The notes under the pieces: model-generated | Database searches by the model: none | The model's input: only the letters and a program-made list of their open reading frames with translations | What the model was told of the DNA's origin: nothing | NCBI GenBank assembly: GCA_035626595.1 | Contig: DASPNJ010000078.1 | Coordinates: 40,674-104,673 of the forward strand | DNA: 64,000 bases | Direction: 5' to 3' | Origin: JAQGMV01 sp035626595 | Lineage (GTDB): Bacteria > Pseudomonadota > Gammaproteobacteria > Burkholderiales > SG8-41 | Part shown: piece by piece, positions 8,045-15,948 of the stretch | Position numbering within the stretch: the first letter of the stretch is position 1 | Layout of the letters: each line of letters opens with the position of its first letter | Program-made: the position numbers and the translations under genes

Positions 8045-8662
8045 TCAGCGCACGCTCGCCGGCTCGTTCTGCGGGCCGGTACCGAGGATCGGCGAGATCG
8101 CCGCCGTCTGTTGCTCGACACTCGCGGGCCAGCGCAGGATCGCGCTACGCAGGCCGGTGCGCGCGACGGTGAACTGCTCCGTCACGGTGTGTCCGGAATA
8201 AGTCGCGACCGCGGTATAGCTGCCGGCCGGGAGACGCGCGTACAGCCATGGGCCGTTCGCAACACCGTCGATGACGGTCCTGCCGGAGGCGTCCTTCACC
8301 TTCACCTGCACGTCGGCGACATAGTTGCCGGTGTTCAGCGCGAACACCATCTTCACGTTGTGGTCGGGGCGAGCTTCGCTCGAGAGCCGTGCGCGCGCAT
8401 TGATGCCGACGCCGCCCGCGACGGCGTCGACGTCGCTGTCGACCAGCGTGGCATCGCCAGCCGGCGAGAGCGTCCCGCCGGCGCGCGTGGAGACGGAGCC
8501 ACGCGCGTCGGGCGTGAGACTCACGGAACTGCGGCTCGACGCGCTGGCCTGTGTGCCGTGCACGCCGGTGATACCCGGCTCATTCGCCTGCGCCTGCGTC
8601 ACCGCCAGCGTGCTTGCCGCAAGCAACGTCAGACCCGCAGCGGTGAATCGATGCTTCATCAT
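8045..8662 (-). CDS. Exported protein with carboxypeptidase-regulatory-like (beta-sandwich) domain
   Basis: A 205-aa protein. The signal peptide ends near TQAQA, and the start follows AGGAGGACGAC. After a Ser/Thr/Ala-rich stretch, the core (about residues 100-175) includes VKMVFALNTGNYVADVQVKV, DASGRTVIDGV, GPWLYARLPAGSYTAVATY and GHTVTEQFTV. This strand pattern resembles carboxypeptidase regulatory-like or transthyretin-like domains seen in periplasmic proteins. No function is known. A decayed duplicate of its middle and end lies at 1014-1139. It converges on the merR-type gene and is divergent from the pentapeptide-repeat gene. Confidence 0.65.
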   Translation of the reverse strand: MMKHRFTAAGLTLLAASTLAVTQAQANEPGITGVHGTQASASSRSSVSLTPDARGSVSTRAGGTLSPAGDATLVDSDVDAVAGGVGINARARLSSEARPDHNVKMVFALNTGNYVADVQVKVKDASGRTVIDGVANGPWLYARLPAGSYTAVATYSGHTVTEQFTVARTGLRSAILRWPASVEQQTAAISPILGTGPQNEPASVR

Positions 8663-8823
8663 GTCGTCCTCCTGTTCACGTTGACCGTGGTACGACCGGG
8701 CGCGCGCGATTCGGGTTCAAAACGCCAGAGGTTGGACGCGGCTCAGAGCCGGGATGCCGTGAGAGCACGATCTCCGGCCGGCACGCCGCGGATCGGCGCA
8801 ATCCTTGCACCGTTCTCGCCGCG

Positions 8824-9492
8824 ATGACGCAATCCGCAACGAACATGTCACGACGCCTCGTGCTCGCCGCCGCGCTCGCTTTCGGCGCCTGCACGGCGGG
8901 ACGTGCCGCCGAGATCCGCGGCTGCGACGTGAGGCCCGCGACGCTGTGTATCGAGCTGGACCTGCGCTCGGTGCAGCTCGAAGGCGCAGATCTCGCACGC
9001 GCCGATTTTTCGATGTCCGACTTAAGCCGCGCCGATCTCAGCGGGGCGCGCCTGCACGCGGCCGACCTCGACCGCACGAAGCTCAATCACGCGAACCTCG
9101 CAGGCGCCGATCTTTCACGGGCCGATTTGACGCGAGCGGAGCTCGTGGGCGCGAACCTTCGGGGTGCGCAGCTCGCCGGGGCCAATCTCCACAGCGCCGA
9201 TCTTGACCGCGCGAATCTCGATGGCGCCAAGCTTCAGGCCGCGAACTTGCGGGGTGCGGACCTGCCCGGCGCGTCACTGCGCGACGCGAGCCTGCAGCGC
9301 GCCGACTTGAGCGGAGCGGTGCTGCGCGGCGCGGATCTCTCGGGCGCGGACCTGTCGGGCGCGATCGTGCGAAACGCGGTGCTGATCGACGCGGACCTCA
9401 CCGGCGCGCGCGTGACCGGGGCCGTATTCGACAACGTCGATATGCGCGGCTGCCGTGGCTGTCCGGACACGCGCACGGATGGCGGCGCATGA
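8824..9492 (+). CDS. Exported pentapeptide-repeat protein
   Basis: A 222-aa protein made almost entirely of A(D/N)LxX pentapeptides from about residue 50 to 215 (LEGADLARADFSMSDLSRAD, LRGADLSGADLSGA and similar), which would fold into a right-handed quadrilateral beta-helix. An N-terminal signal (LVLAAALAFGACTAGRAAE) implies export, possibly as a lipoprotein. The ATG at 8845 (MSRRLV...) may be the real start. Cysteines near both ends (CDV..TLC and CRGC) could form disulfides, fitting a periplasmic protein. Pentapeptide proteins have varied roles, so none is proposed here. Confidence 0.8.
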   Translation: MTQSATNMSRRLVLAAALAFGACTAGRAAEIRGCDVRPATLCIELDLRSVQLEGADLARADFSMSDLSRADLSGARLHAADLDRTKLNHANLAGADLSRADLTRAELVGANLRGAQLAGANLHSADLDRANLDGAKLQAANLRGADLPGASLRDASLQRADLSGAVLRGADLSGADLSGAIVRNAVLIDADLTGARVTGAVFDNVDMRGCRGCPDTRTDGGA

Positions 9493-9536
9493 ATCGCCAC
9501 GGGTAAGCTCCAGGCGCACCAACCGGTCTTTCATGC

Positions 9537-9743
9537 ATGGATTGTTCAGAGACGCGGCGGCAACTGCTTTGCGCACCCGAGCAAGCGTGGCGCGACCTCG
9601 AGGATCATCTTCTGAAATGCCGGCAATGCGCCGCGTTCGCCTCGTCGCTCCTGCGGCTCGAAGCGCAGCTCGACGATGCCACCGCCGTGCCAGTCCCGGA
9701 CGGCTTGTCGGCGCGCGTGCTCCTGCACGCCACGCTCACGTAA
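9537..9743 (+). CDS. Truncated DUF3379/anti-sigma-like zinc-finger protein
   Basis: A 68-aa product starting MDCSETRRQLLCAPEQAW and containing HLLKCRQCAAFASSLLRLE, the H-x3-C-x2-C arrangement of zinc-finger anti-sigma domains. It parallels the first 65 residues of the 232-aa DUF3379-type protein at 9969-10667 (HIARCRACARLARRLSGLE, then VPAALADRVL versus VPDGLSARVL). It stops where that protein continues into its membrane segment. It could be a free-standing cytoplasmic zinc-binding domain or a remnant. The last 8 nt overlap a convergent small gene. Confidence 0.6.
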   Translation: MDCSETRRQLLCAPEQAWRDLEDHLLKCRQCAAFASSLLRLEAQLDDATAVPVPDGLSARVLLHATLT

Positions 9744-9948
9744 GCGCTTTGGTGCGCTCCTCGGTCCCATAGCCGCGGGCCTTCGCGTCGGAAACGCAGG
9801 CGGTGCGGCTGCGGAACGGATGCGGCGCCCGTGCGATGACCGCACCGTTCTCGTCGACATGGTCCCACTGCCAGCCGCCGGCCGGCGTTTCGTAGAAATA
9901 CCAGCGCGAGCCCGCCGGTGTCGAGTTGCTGGAACCTGCATCGCTCAT
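9736..9948 (-). CDS. Small conserved-looking protein, possibly DUF1508-like
   Basis: A 70-aa frame from ATG 9948. The core SRWYFYETPAGGWQWDHVDE then NGAVIARAPHPFRSRTACV and SDAKARGYG resembles DUF1508/YegP repeats, where an aromatic strand pair is followed by NGxxIA and a spaced helix; that likeness is weak and by eye. It is soluble, with no signal peptide. The gene ends inside the 3' end of the convergent 9537-9743 gene (8-nt overlap) and starts 20 nt after the DUF3379-type gene on the same strand. Confidence 0.55.
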   Translation of the reverse strand: MSDAGSSNSTPAGSRWYFYETPAGGWQWDHVDENGAVIARAPHPFRSRTACVSDAKARGYGTEERTKALT

Positions 9949-9968
9949 GAAGCACTCCCCTGTTGCGA

Positions 9969-10667
9969 TCATCCGCTTCTGCCGAGCAGCTTCTCGGCGC
10001 GCCGCGCGTCCCTCGGCGATTTCGCGATCACGATGTAGCCGCCCGAGCGCGCGGGCGTGACGAGCGCCACCATCTTGCGGTCCTCGACGAGCACGCGGTC
10101 GTCGATCGGGTATTCCGGCAGCAGCATGACGTTCGCGTGGACTTCGGGCGTGCTCAGCACGATGTGCTCGCACTCCGCAGGGTCTCGCACGTGACACTTG
10201 CCGAGATAGTACGCGTCGCCGTTCGCCGTCTTGAGCGTGAGCCCGAGCTTCTTCAGTCCGCGCTGCATGTCCGCGGACACGCCGGAAAACGCTTCGCCTG
10301 GCGACTCGTCCTGCACGACTTCGGCGATCGCGGCTACGGCAGGATGCGCAGGGCCGACGGCCTGCACCGTCTTCGGCGACATCGACGTATCCACTGCGCC
10401 GAACAACGCAGCCGTGACCACTGAGATGGCGAGGGCGGCGGCAGCGGCATGGCTGGGCACCGGTACCAGACGTCGCGCGAAGAGGACACGGTCTGCCAGG
10501 GCAGCGGGCACTGCAACCGCGGCCGCATCGTGGATACGGCGCTCGAGCCCTGAAAGGCGCCGCGCGAGGCGCGCGCAGGCGCGGCAGCGCGCGATGTGCC
10601 AGCCATGCTCTGCGGAGCGCTCGCGCGGCATCGCCAGCAGAAGGCGTCGCGACATCAGGCAGTTCAT
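9969..10667 (-). CDS. DUF3379-type membrane protein, putative anti-sigma factor
   Basis: A 232-aa protein. The N-terminus carries a zinc-finger-like H-x3-C-x2-C (WHIARCRACARLARRL), followed by one membrane helix (AAAAALAISVVTAALFGAV) and a periplasmic domain with cysteines in GKCHVRDPAECEHIV and motifs such as EYPIDDRVLVEDRKMVALV. This is the DUF3379 layout, usually found beside an ECF sigma factor. No sigma gene is visible next to it here, so its partner is unknown or elsewhere. ATG 10655 is an alternative start. It overlaps nothing but is antisense to the upstream extension of the YihY-type frame. Confidence 0.72.
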   Translation of the reverse strand: MNCLMSRRLLLAMPRERSAEHGWHIARCRACARLARRLSGLERRIHDAAAVAVPAALADRVLFARRLVPVPSHAAAAALAISVVTAALFGAVDTSMSPKTVQAVGPAHPAVAAIAEVVQDESPGEAFSGVSADMQRGLKKLGLTLKTANGDAYYLGKCHVRDPAECEHIVLSTPEVHANVMLLPEYPIDDRVLVEDRKMVALVTPARSGGYIVIAKSPRDARRAEKLLGRSG

Positions 10668-10715
10668 TCGCCGGCACCCTGCGAGCGGTCGAATGCGGAA
10701 TTGTTACGGTGGTAC

Positions 10716-11675
10716 ATGCAGTTGTCCTTTTGTCCCCAAGGACCGGACGGACGCTTCAATCCTTACAGCGCCGGGCACGCCGCGGCACGCCGGTTGCCGC
10801 ATGCGCTTCAAAAGCGAGCTCACCCATTGGCCACCTGGCGCATCCTCACAGCGGCGCTGCGGAAGTTCTCGCAGGACGAGATGTCCACGTATGCGGCGGC
10901 GCTCGCCTACCGCGTGCTGTTCTCCCTGTTTCCGTTCCTCGTGTTCCTGACGACGCTGCTCGGCTTCCTCGGCGCGCCGGAGCTCTTCGAATGGTTGCGC
11001 AGCCAGGCCGCGTACCTCCTGCCGCGCGAAGCGATGGATCTGGTGGACTCGGTGGTGCGCGAGCTCGAGACGCCGCAGGGCGGGCTCATGTCCGTGGCCG
11101 TGGCGCTCGCGGTATGGTCGGCCTCCGCCGCCGTGCTCGGCACGATGAACGCGCTCAACATCGTGTTCGAGGTGAAAGAGCGGCGGGCGTTCGTGAAGCG
11201 CATCATGGTCTCGCTCGTGTACACGATGGCGCTCGCGATGATGCTCGTCATCGCGGCTGCCATGATGGTCACGGGGCCGGACGTCCTCACGTGGCTCTCC
11301 CGCTACGTCGGCTTCGACGACGCATTCGTCCTGCTGTGGATGATCGTGCGCTGGCCGCTGGCGGTGTTCCTGCTGCTGCTTGCCGTAGCGCTGGTGTACT
11401 GGGCCGCGCCGAATGCGAAGGTGCCGTTCCGCATCATCACGCCCGGCGCCGTGCTCGCGGTGACCGCATGGATCGCCGCATCGGTCGCGTTCGGCTTCTA
11501 CGTGGCGAACTTCGCGAGCTACAACAAGACCTACGGCAGCATGGGCGCGGTCATCGTGCTGCTGCTGTACTTCTTCATTTCGGCGGCGGTGATGCTGCTC
11601 GGCGCCGAAGTAAACGCGGTGCTGGCGCGCGCGCGTGGAGAGCGCGTGCAACAGGCAACCGCCTCCGGGGCCTGA
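10716..11675 (+). CDS. YihY/virulence factor BrkB family inner-membrane protein
   Basis: A membrane protein of about 319 aa with six predicted helices. Family motifs are KFSQDEMSTYAAALAYRVLF, VFLTTLLGFLGAP, VALAVWSASAAVLGTMNALN and the end FASYNKTYGSMGAVIVLLLY then FFISAAVMLLGAEVNAVLAR. BrkB/YihY proteins are widespread, have no proven activity, and are not RNase BN despite older names. The frame is open upstream to 10596. ATG 10716 is used, but a TTG at 10827, closer to the conserved region, may be the real start. It is divergent from the DUF3379-type gene. Confidence 0.85.
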   Translation: MQLSFCPQGPDGRFNPYSAGHAAARRLPHALQKRAHPLATWRILTAALRKFSQDEMSTYAAALAYRVLFSLFPFLVFLTTLLGFLGAPELFEWLRSQAAYLLPREAMDLVDSVVRELETPQGGLMSVAVALAVWSASAAVLGTMNALNIVFEVKERRAFVKRIMVSLVYTMALAMMLVIAAAMMVTGPDVLTWLSRYVGFDDAFVLLWMIVRWPLAVFLLLLAVALVYWAAPNAKVPFRIITPGAVLAVTAWIAASVAFGFYVANFASYNKTYGSMGAVIVLLLYFFISAAVMLLGAEVNAVLARARGERVQQATASGA

Positions 11676-11825
11676 TCCTTCCTGCGCGCGAACTAACTGT
11701 AAGGTCTGCAGCGCGCGCACGGTCATTAGCGTCACATGTTGGATTCGATGCGTGCGGCATGCGCACAGCACGGTCCACGGTCCCGACTGCGACGACGTTT
11801 CGCCGCACTACCAACGGAGGCGCAC

Positions 11826-13091
11826 ATGAGCAAGCGCTTTGGCAGAACCATTCTCGCGCGCACGATCGCAACGGCGTTCGCCGCGGCCGCGCTGGGCGCG
11901 GGCAGCGCGTACGCGAAGGTCGAGGGCGACACCATCTACCTCGGCTCCGCGATCTCGCTCACCGGCAAGTACTCGAGCAACGGCATCAACGCGAAGAACG
12001 GCTACGAGTTCGCGGTGAAGCGCATCAACGACATGGGCGGCGTCAAGGTGGGCGGCAAGGCCTACAAGCTGAAGGTCGTGTACTACGACGACGAGTCGAC
12101 GCCCGCGCGCGCCGCGCAGCTCGCGGAGCGTCTCATCCGCCAGGATGACATCAAGTACATGCTGGGGCCGTACAGCTCGGGGCTGACGAAGGCGGTCGCA
12201 CCGGTCATCGAAGCGAACAAGATCCCGATGGTCGAGGCCGAAGGCGCTTCGCGCTCGCTCTTCACGCAGGGCTACCGGTATCTCTTCGCGGTGCTGTCCA
12301 CCTCCGAGCAGTATCTCGCGAGCTCGGTGGACCTCGCCGCCGAGATGGCGGAGAAAAACGGCAAGAAGCCGAGTGACGTGAAGATCGCGATGGCGTTCGA
12401 GAACGATCCGTTCTCGCTCGACGTGCGCGCCGGCGTGATGGACGACGCCAAAGAGCACAAGATGAAGATCGTGGTGGACGACAAGCTGCCGCGCGATCTC
12501 TCGGACATGTCAGCGACGCTAACCAAGGTGAAGGCGCTCAAGCCCGATCTGCTGGTCGTTTCCGGGCACGAGAAAGGCGCGAGCACGGCGATGCGCCAGA
12601 TCATCGACATGAACGTGAACGTGCCGATGATCGCGATCACGCACTGCGAATCGGGCAAGCTCGTGCCGCAGTTCGGCGCCGGTGCGAACGGCGTGCTGTG
12701 CCCGACGCAGTGGTCGGAGACGCTTTCCTACAAGGGCAAGTACTTCGGCTCGGCGGCCGACTACGACAAGGCGTTCAAGGCCGCTTACCCGGATTACAAG
12801 ACGGTGCCGTACCAGACGGCGCAGGCCTCCGCCGCCGTCCTCGTATGGAAGGAAGCGTTCGAACGTGCGAACTCCTTTGACAAGGAGAAGCTGCGCGACG
12901 CGCTCGCCGCCACGGACATGATGACGTTCTACGGTCCGATCGATTTCGACAAGTCGGGCAAGAACACCGCGAAGCCCATGGTGCTGCGGCAGATCCAGTC
13001 TGGCGAGTACGTGGTCGTCGCGCCCACGCGCTGGGCAACGGCCAAGCTCATCTATCCGCGTAAGCAGGCGCTGCAGGCGGCGTCACGGTAG
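11826..13091 (+). CDS. Branched-chain amino acid-type ABC transporter substrate-binding protein
   Basis: A 421-aa periplasmic protein of the LivK/Peripla_BP_6 type. The start is set by CAACGGAGGCGCAC before the ATG and a signal peptide ending at GSAYA. Mature motifs include GDTIYLGSAISLTGKYSSNG, INAKNGYEFAVKRINDMGGV, YDDESTPARAAQLAERLI and LGPYSSGLTKAVAPV, typical of two-lobed binding proteins. It should deliver its ligand to the permease and ATPase products encoded at 13215-16811. The ligand may be an amino acid, amide or aromatic acid and cannot be read from sequence. A palindromic repeat separates it from the permease genes. Confidence 0.9.
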   Translation: MSKRFGRTILARTIATAFAAAALGAGSAYAKVEGDTIYLGSAISLTGKYSSNGINAKNGYEFAVKRINDMGGVKVGGKAYKLKVVYYDDESTPARAAQLAERLIRQDDIKYMLGPYSSGLTKAVAPVIEANKIPMVEAEGASRSLFTQGYRYLFAVLSTSEQYLASSVDLAAEMAEKNGKKPSDVKIAMAFENDPFSLDVRAGVMDDAKEHKMKIVVDDKLPRDLSDMSATLTKVKALKPDLLVVSGHEKGASTAMRQIIDMNVNVPMIAITHCESGKLVPQFGAGANGVLCPTQWSETLSYKGKYFGSAADYDKAFKAAYPDYKTVPYQTAQASAAVLVWKEAFERANSFDKEKLRDALAATDMMTFYGPIDFDKSGKNTAKPMVLRQIQSGEYVVVAPTRWATAKLIYPRKQALQAASR

Positions 13092-13116
13092 CTCTACCGC
13101 AACTTCGCAAAACGTT

Positions 13117-13189
13117 CGTCATTCCCGCGTAGGCGGGAATCCAGAGCGGCTGTTTCGCCTGGACCTCCGCCTGCGCGGGGGTGACGACG
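13117..13189. repeat. Paired palindromic (REP-like) repeat between the binding-protein and permease genes
   Basis: Two imperfect hairpins are joined: CGTCATTCCCGCGTAGGCGG... ending CCAG, and CTGGACCTCCGCCTGCGCGG... ending GTGACGACG. The outer CGTCA and TGACG ends are complementary. The same unit recurs at 46099-46168, 59618-59677 and, as a half, at 60991-61016. Such repeats between a binding-protein gene and its permease genes often protect the upstream mRNA or lower downstream expression. Confidence 0.75.
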
Positions 13190-13214
13190 AGGTGCGACTT
13201 CGGAGTCGCGGCAC

Positions 13215-14117
13215 ATGCTCGACAACCTGATGCTCCTGAAGGACTCGCCGGTGCTGAACGTCCAGCTTCTGCTCGACAGGCTCTTCATCGGCGCGACCTT
13301 CGCGCTCGCGGCCTATGGCCTCGCGCTGGTGTGGGGCGTCATGAACGTCAAAAACCTCGCGCAGGGCGACTTCGTGATCCTCGGGGGCTATATCGCGGTG
13401 GTGGTGGGCGACGCGGGCTACAACCCGATCTTCGCGCTGCCGGTCGCGGTCGTGGTCATGTTCGCGTACGGCTGGATCGTGTATCGCGTGATCGTGAGCC
13501 GGGTGGTGGAGCGCGACCTCTTCACTTCGCTGCTCGCGACGTTCGGCCTCGCGATCGTCATGGCGCAGGGCATGAACCTCGCGTTCGGGTCCGACGTTCG
13601 CACCGCCGACCCCGGGCTCGATACCCGGATGTTTTTCGGCGGGCTCGTCACGGTCGCCGAGATCAAGATGCTCGCTCTGGCGCTCGCCGCGGTGCTGGCC
13701 GGCATCGTGGTCGCCTTCATGAGGAAAAGCCGGATGGGCCAGGCGATCCGCGCGACGGCGCAGGATGCACGCGCCGCGCGCGTGATGGGCATCGATACGG
13801 AGCGCGTCTACGCCTTCACCTTCGCGCTCAATTCCGCGATCTGCGGCGCCGCCGGCGTGCTGATCTCGATGATCTGGGTGATCCAGCCGTTCTTCGGCAT
13901 CACGCACTCGATCCGCTCGTTCGTGATCGTGACCGCGGCCGGGCTGGGTAACCTGCCGGGCGTCATCGTCGCCGGGTTCGGCCTGGGCTTCGCCGAGCAA
14001 TACGCAGGCTTCCTCCTCGGCGCGGAATTCCAGCAGGCGACGGTCGTCGGGCTCCTCGTGCTGATTCTCGTATGGCGCCAGGTCCAGCAGGCGGGGCGCA
14101 GGCAGGCGGTGCAATGA
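13215..14117 (+). CDS. livH: Branched-chain amino acid-type ABC permease, LivH-like
   Basis: A 300-aa permease. LLLDRLFIGATFALAAYGLA and WGVMNVKNLAQGDFVILGGY match the LivH N-terminal signature, MRKSRMGQAIRATAQDARAA is the cytoplasmic coupling loop, and RSFVIVTAAGLGNLPGVIVA is the conserved C-terminal helix region. About eight helices are predicted. It forms the transmembrane channel together with the LivM-like protein. Its stop codon overlaps the next start (ATGA), so the four importer genes are translationally coupled. No strong ribosome binding site is visible upstream of the ATG. The gene symbol denotes family membership only. Confidence 0.9.
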   Translation: MLDNLMLLKDSPVLNVQLLLDRLFIGATFALAAYGLALVWGVMNVKNLAQGDFVILGGYIAVVVGDAGYNPIFALPVAVVVMFAYGWIVYRVIVSRVVERDLFTSLLATFGLAIVMAQGMNLAFGSDVRTADPGLDTRMFFGGLVTVAEIKMLALALAAVLAGIVVAFMRKSRMGQAIRATAQDARAARVMGIDTERVYAFTFALNSAICGAAGVLISMIWVIQPFFGITHSIRSFVIVTAAGLGNLPGVIVAGFGLGFAEQYAGFLLGAEFQQATVVGLLVLILVWRQVQQAGRRQAVQ

Positions 14118-15205
14118 CGCCGAGACGCGCGAGCGGCTTGCTGTATGCGGGTGTGCTCGCCGCCGGCATCGGCGCGCCGCTCGCGTTTCCCGATTACACG
14201 TTCCAGCTCGCGATGCTGTGGATGATGATCCTGTTCGCGCTGACGTGGGACATCGTGGGCGGGCAGATGGGCTACAACTCGCTCGGCAACATCGTGTTCT
14301 TCGGCGCCGGCATGTACGTCTGCGCGCTCACGCAGATCGGGCTCTACTACGACATCGGCGAGTACACGGCCGCTTTCGGCGCGATCCGTGTCGACTTCAC
14401 GATGCCGCAGTATCTGACGGGTCTCGCGCTCGGCCTGTGCGCGGCGGCGGTCGCGGGCGTGCTGATCGCGATCGCGTTCGGACGCATCGTGTTCGGGCTG
14501 CGCGGGCCGTATTTCGCCATCGGCACGCTGGGCGTCGCGCTCGCGGCCGGTGAGCTCGTCGGCACCTGGGACTGGGTCGGGGGCGGCGGCGGCATTTCGC
14601 TGCCGGTGTACCCGGGCGAGCCGCAAACGCGCTCGCTGCTCCTGTACGCGCTCGCCTTTGTCACCGCGGCGGCGGTGTTCGCGTTCCTGCGCTGGCTCTA
14701 TTCCACGCGCTTCGGCCTCGCGATCAACGCGATCCGCGACGACGAGCAGAAGGCCGAGGCGATGGGGCTGCACACGACGCGCTACAAGACCGCGGCGTGG
14801 GCGATCTCCGGATTCTTCCTCGCGATCACCGGCGGCATCTTCGGCAACATGACGGGCTTCATCGAGCCGCTGGAGGTCGCATTCCCCACGGTCACGTTCG
14901 GCGTGTTCATGGTGCTGATGGTGCTCCTCGGCGGCAAGGGCACCTTGTGGGGGCCCGTCATCGGCGCCACGATCTTCCACGTGATCAAGGAGGTCACGTG
15001 GACCTATCTCCTAGGCTGGCAGTGGATCACGCTCGGCGCGCTCATCATCGTGAACGTGATCTTCTTCCAGCAGGGCATCCTCGGCTGGGCGCGCGAACGA
15101 TGGCCCGCACGCTTCGGCATCCGCGTGGACGAGCCGGCCGCCGCAGCCGATGAAGAGTCCGCGCGCGCATCGGTGACGGTGCTGCCGCGCCAGGAGGCCG
15201 CATGA
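14114..15205 (+). CDS. livM: Branched-chain amino acid-type ABC permease, LivM-like
   Basis: A 363-aa permease. Family motifs include LTWDIVGGQMGYNSLGNIVF, LRGPYFAIGTLGVALAAGEL, FLRWLYSTRFGLAINAIRDD then EQKAEAMGLHTTRYK (the coupling loop), and VLLGGKGTLWGPVIGA. The start is the ATG overlapping the LivH-like stop (ATGA at 14114-14117), which fits better than a longer frame from 14072. The C-terminal 40 residues are a hydrophilic, Ala/Glu-rich tail. It pairs with the LivH-like protein as the heterodimeric membrane domain. Confidence 0.9.
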   Translation: MTPRRASGLLYAGVLAAGIGAPLAFPDYTFQLAMLWMMILFALTWDIVGGQMGYNSLGNIVFFGAGMYVCALTQIGLYYDIGEYTAAFGAIRVDFTMPQYLTGLALGLCAAAVAGVLIAIAFGRIVFGLRGPYFAIGTLGVALAAGELVGTWDWVGGGGGISLPVYPGEPQTRSLLLYALAFVTAAAVFAFLRWLYSTRFGLAINAIRDDEQKAEAMGLHTTRYKTAAWAISGFFLAITGGIFGNMTGFIEPLEVAFPTVTFGVFMVLMVLLGGKGTLWGPVIGATIFHVIKEVTWTYLLGWQWITLGALIIVNVIFFQQGILGWARERWPARFGIRVDEPAAAADEESARASVTVLPRQEAA

Positions 15206-15948
15206 GCGCGCCCGTGATCGAGGTGCGCGGCGTCACCAAGGCGTTCGGCGGCGTGGTCGCGAACCGCGAGATCACGCTGCACGTGGACGAAGGGCGTATC
15301 ACCGCGCTGATCGGACCGAACGGATCGGGCAAGACGACGCTCTTCAACTCGATCGCGGGCTATCACCCGATCGACGCCGGCTCGATCCGCTTCGACGGCC
15401 GCGAGATCTCGCACTTGAACGTGCAGCGCATCGCGCGGCTCGGGCTCATGCGCACGTTCCAGCAGACGCGCATCTACGGCCAGCTCTCCTGCCTCGACAA
15501 CATGCGCATCTCCACGCCGCACCGCAAGGCAACCTGGCGCGACATGTTCGCCCGCGACAACCCTGCGGTTAAGCGCCGCGCCGAGGACCTGCTCGCATTC
15601 GTAGGTCTGCACGCGAAGCGGCTGCTGCCGGCGGGGTCGCTGTCTTTCGGACAGCAGAAGCTGCTCGAGTTCGCGATGGCGCTCATGAACGAGCCGCGCG
15701 TGCTCATGCTCGACGAGCCGACGGCCGGCATCAATCCGACGCTCATCAACGGCCTCATCGACCGGCTGCGCCGCGCGAACCGCGAGCTGGGGATCACGCT
15801 GTTCGTGATCGAGCACAACATGCGGGTCATCATGAACATGGCGGAGCACGTGTACTGCCTCGCGCACGGCGAGCTCCTCGCGCACGGCCCGCCCGAGCAC
15901 ATCCGCTCGGATCCGCGCGTGCTGCAGGCCTATCTCGGAGCGCACTGA
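15202..15948 (+). CDS. livG: ABC transporter ATPase, LivG-like
   Basis: A 248-aa ATPase. Walker A is LIGPNGSGKTTLFNSI, the LivG-specific loop is RTFQQTRIYGQLSCLDNM, the signature region is SLSFGQQKLLEFAMALM (a variant of LSGGQ), Walker B is LMLDEPTAGINP, and IEHNMRVIMNMAEHVYCLAH holds the switch histidine. The GTFNP-like C-terminal patch of LivG is replaced by HIRSDPRVLQAYLGAH. It starts on an ATGA overlap and ends in TGATG with the LivF-like gene. It powers the importer. Confidence 0.92.
   Translation: MSAPVIEVRGVTKAFGGVVANREITLHVDEGRITALIGPNGSGKTTLFNSIAGYHPIDAGSIRFDGREISHLNVQRIARLGLMRTFQQTRIYGQLSCLDNMRISTPHRKATWRDMFARDNPAVKRRAEDLLAFVGLHAKRLLPAGSLSFGQQKLLEFAMALMNEPRVLMLDEPTAGINPTLINGLIDRLRRANRELGITLFVIEHNMRVIMNMAEHVYCLAHGELLAHGPPEHIRSDPRVLQAYLGAH

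Noticed and set aside
8940..9480. Short regular repeats as a possible CRISPR array
   Set aside because: The 15-nt periodicity is the coding of pentapeptide repeats, with no conserved repeats separated by unique spacers.
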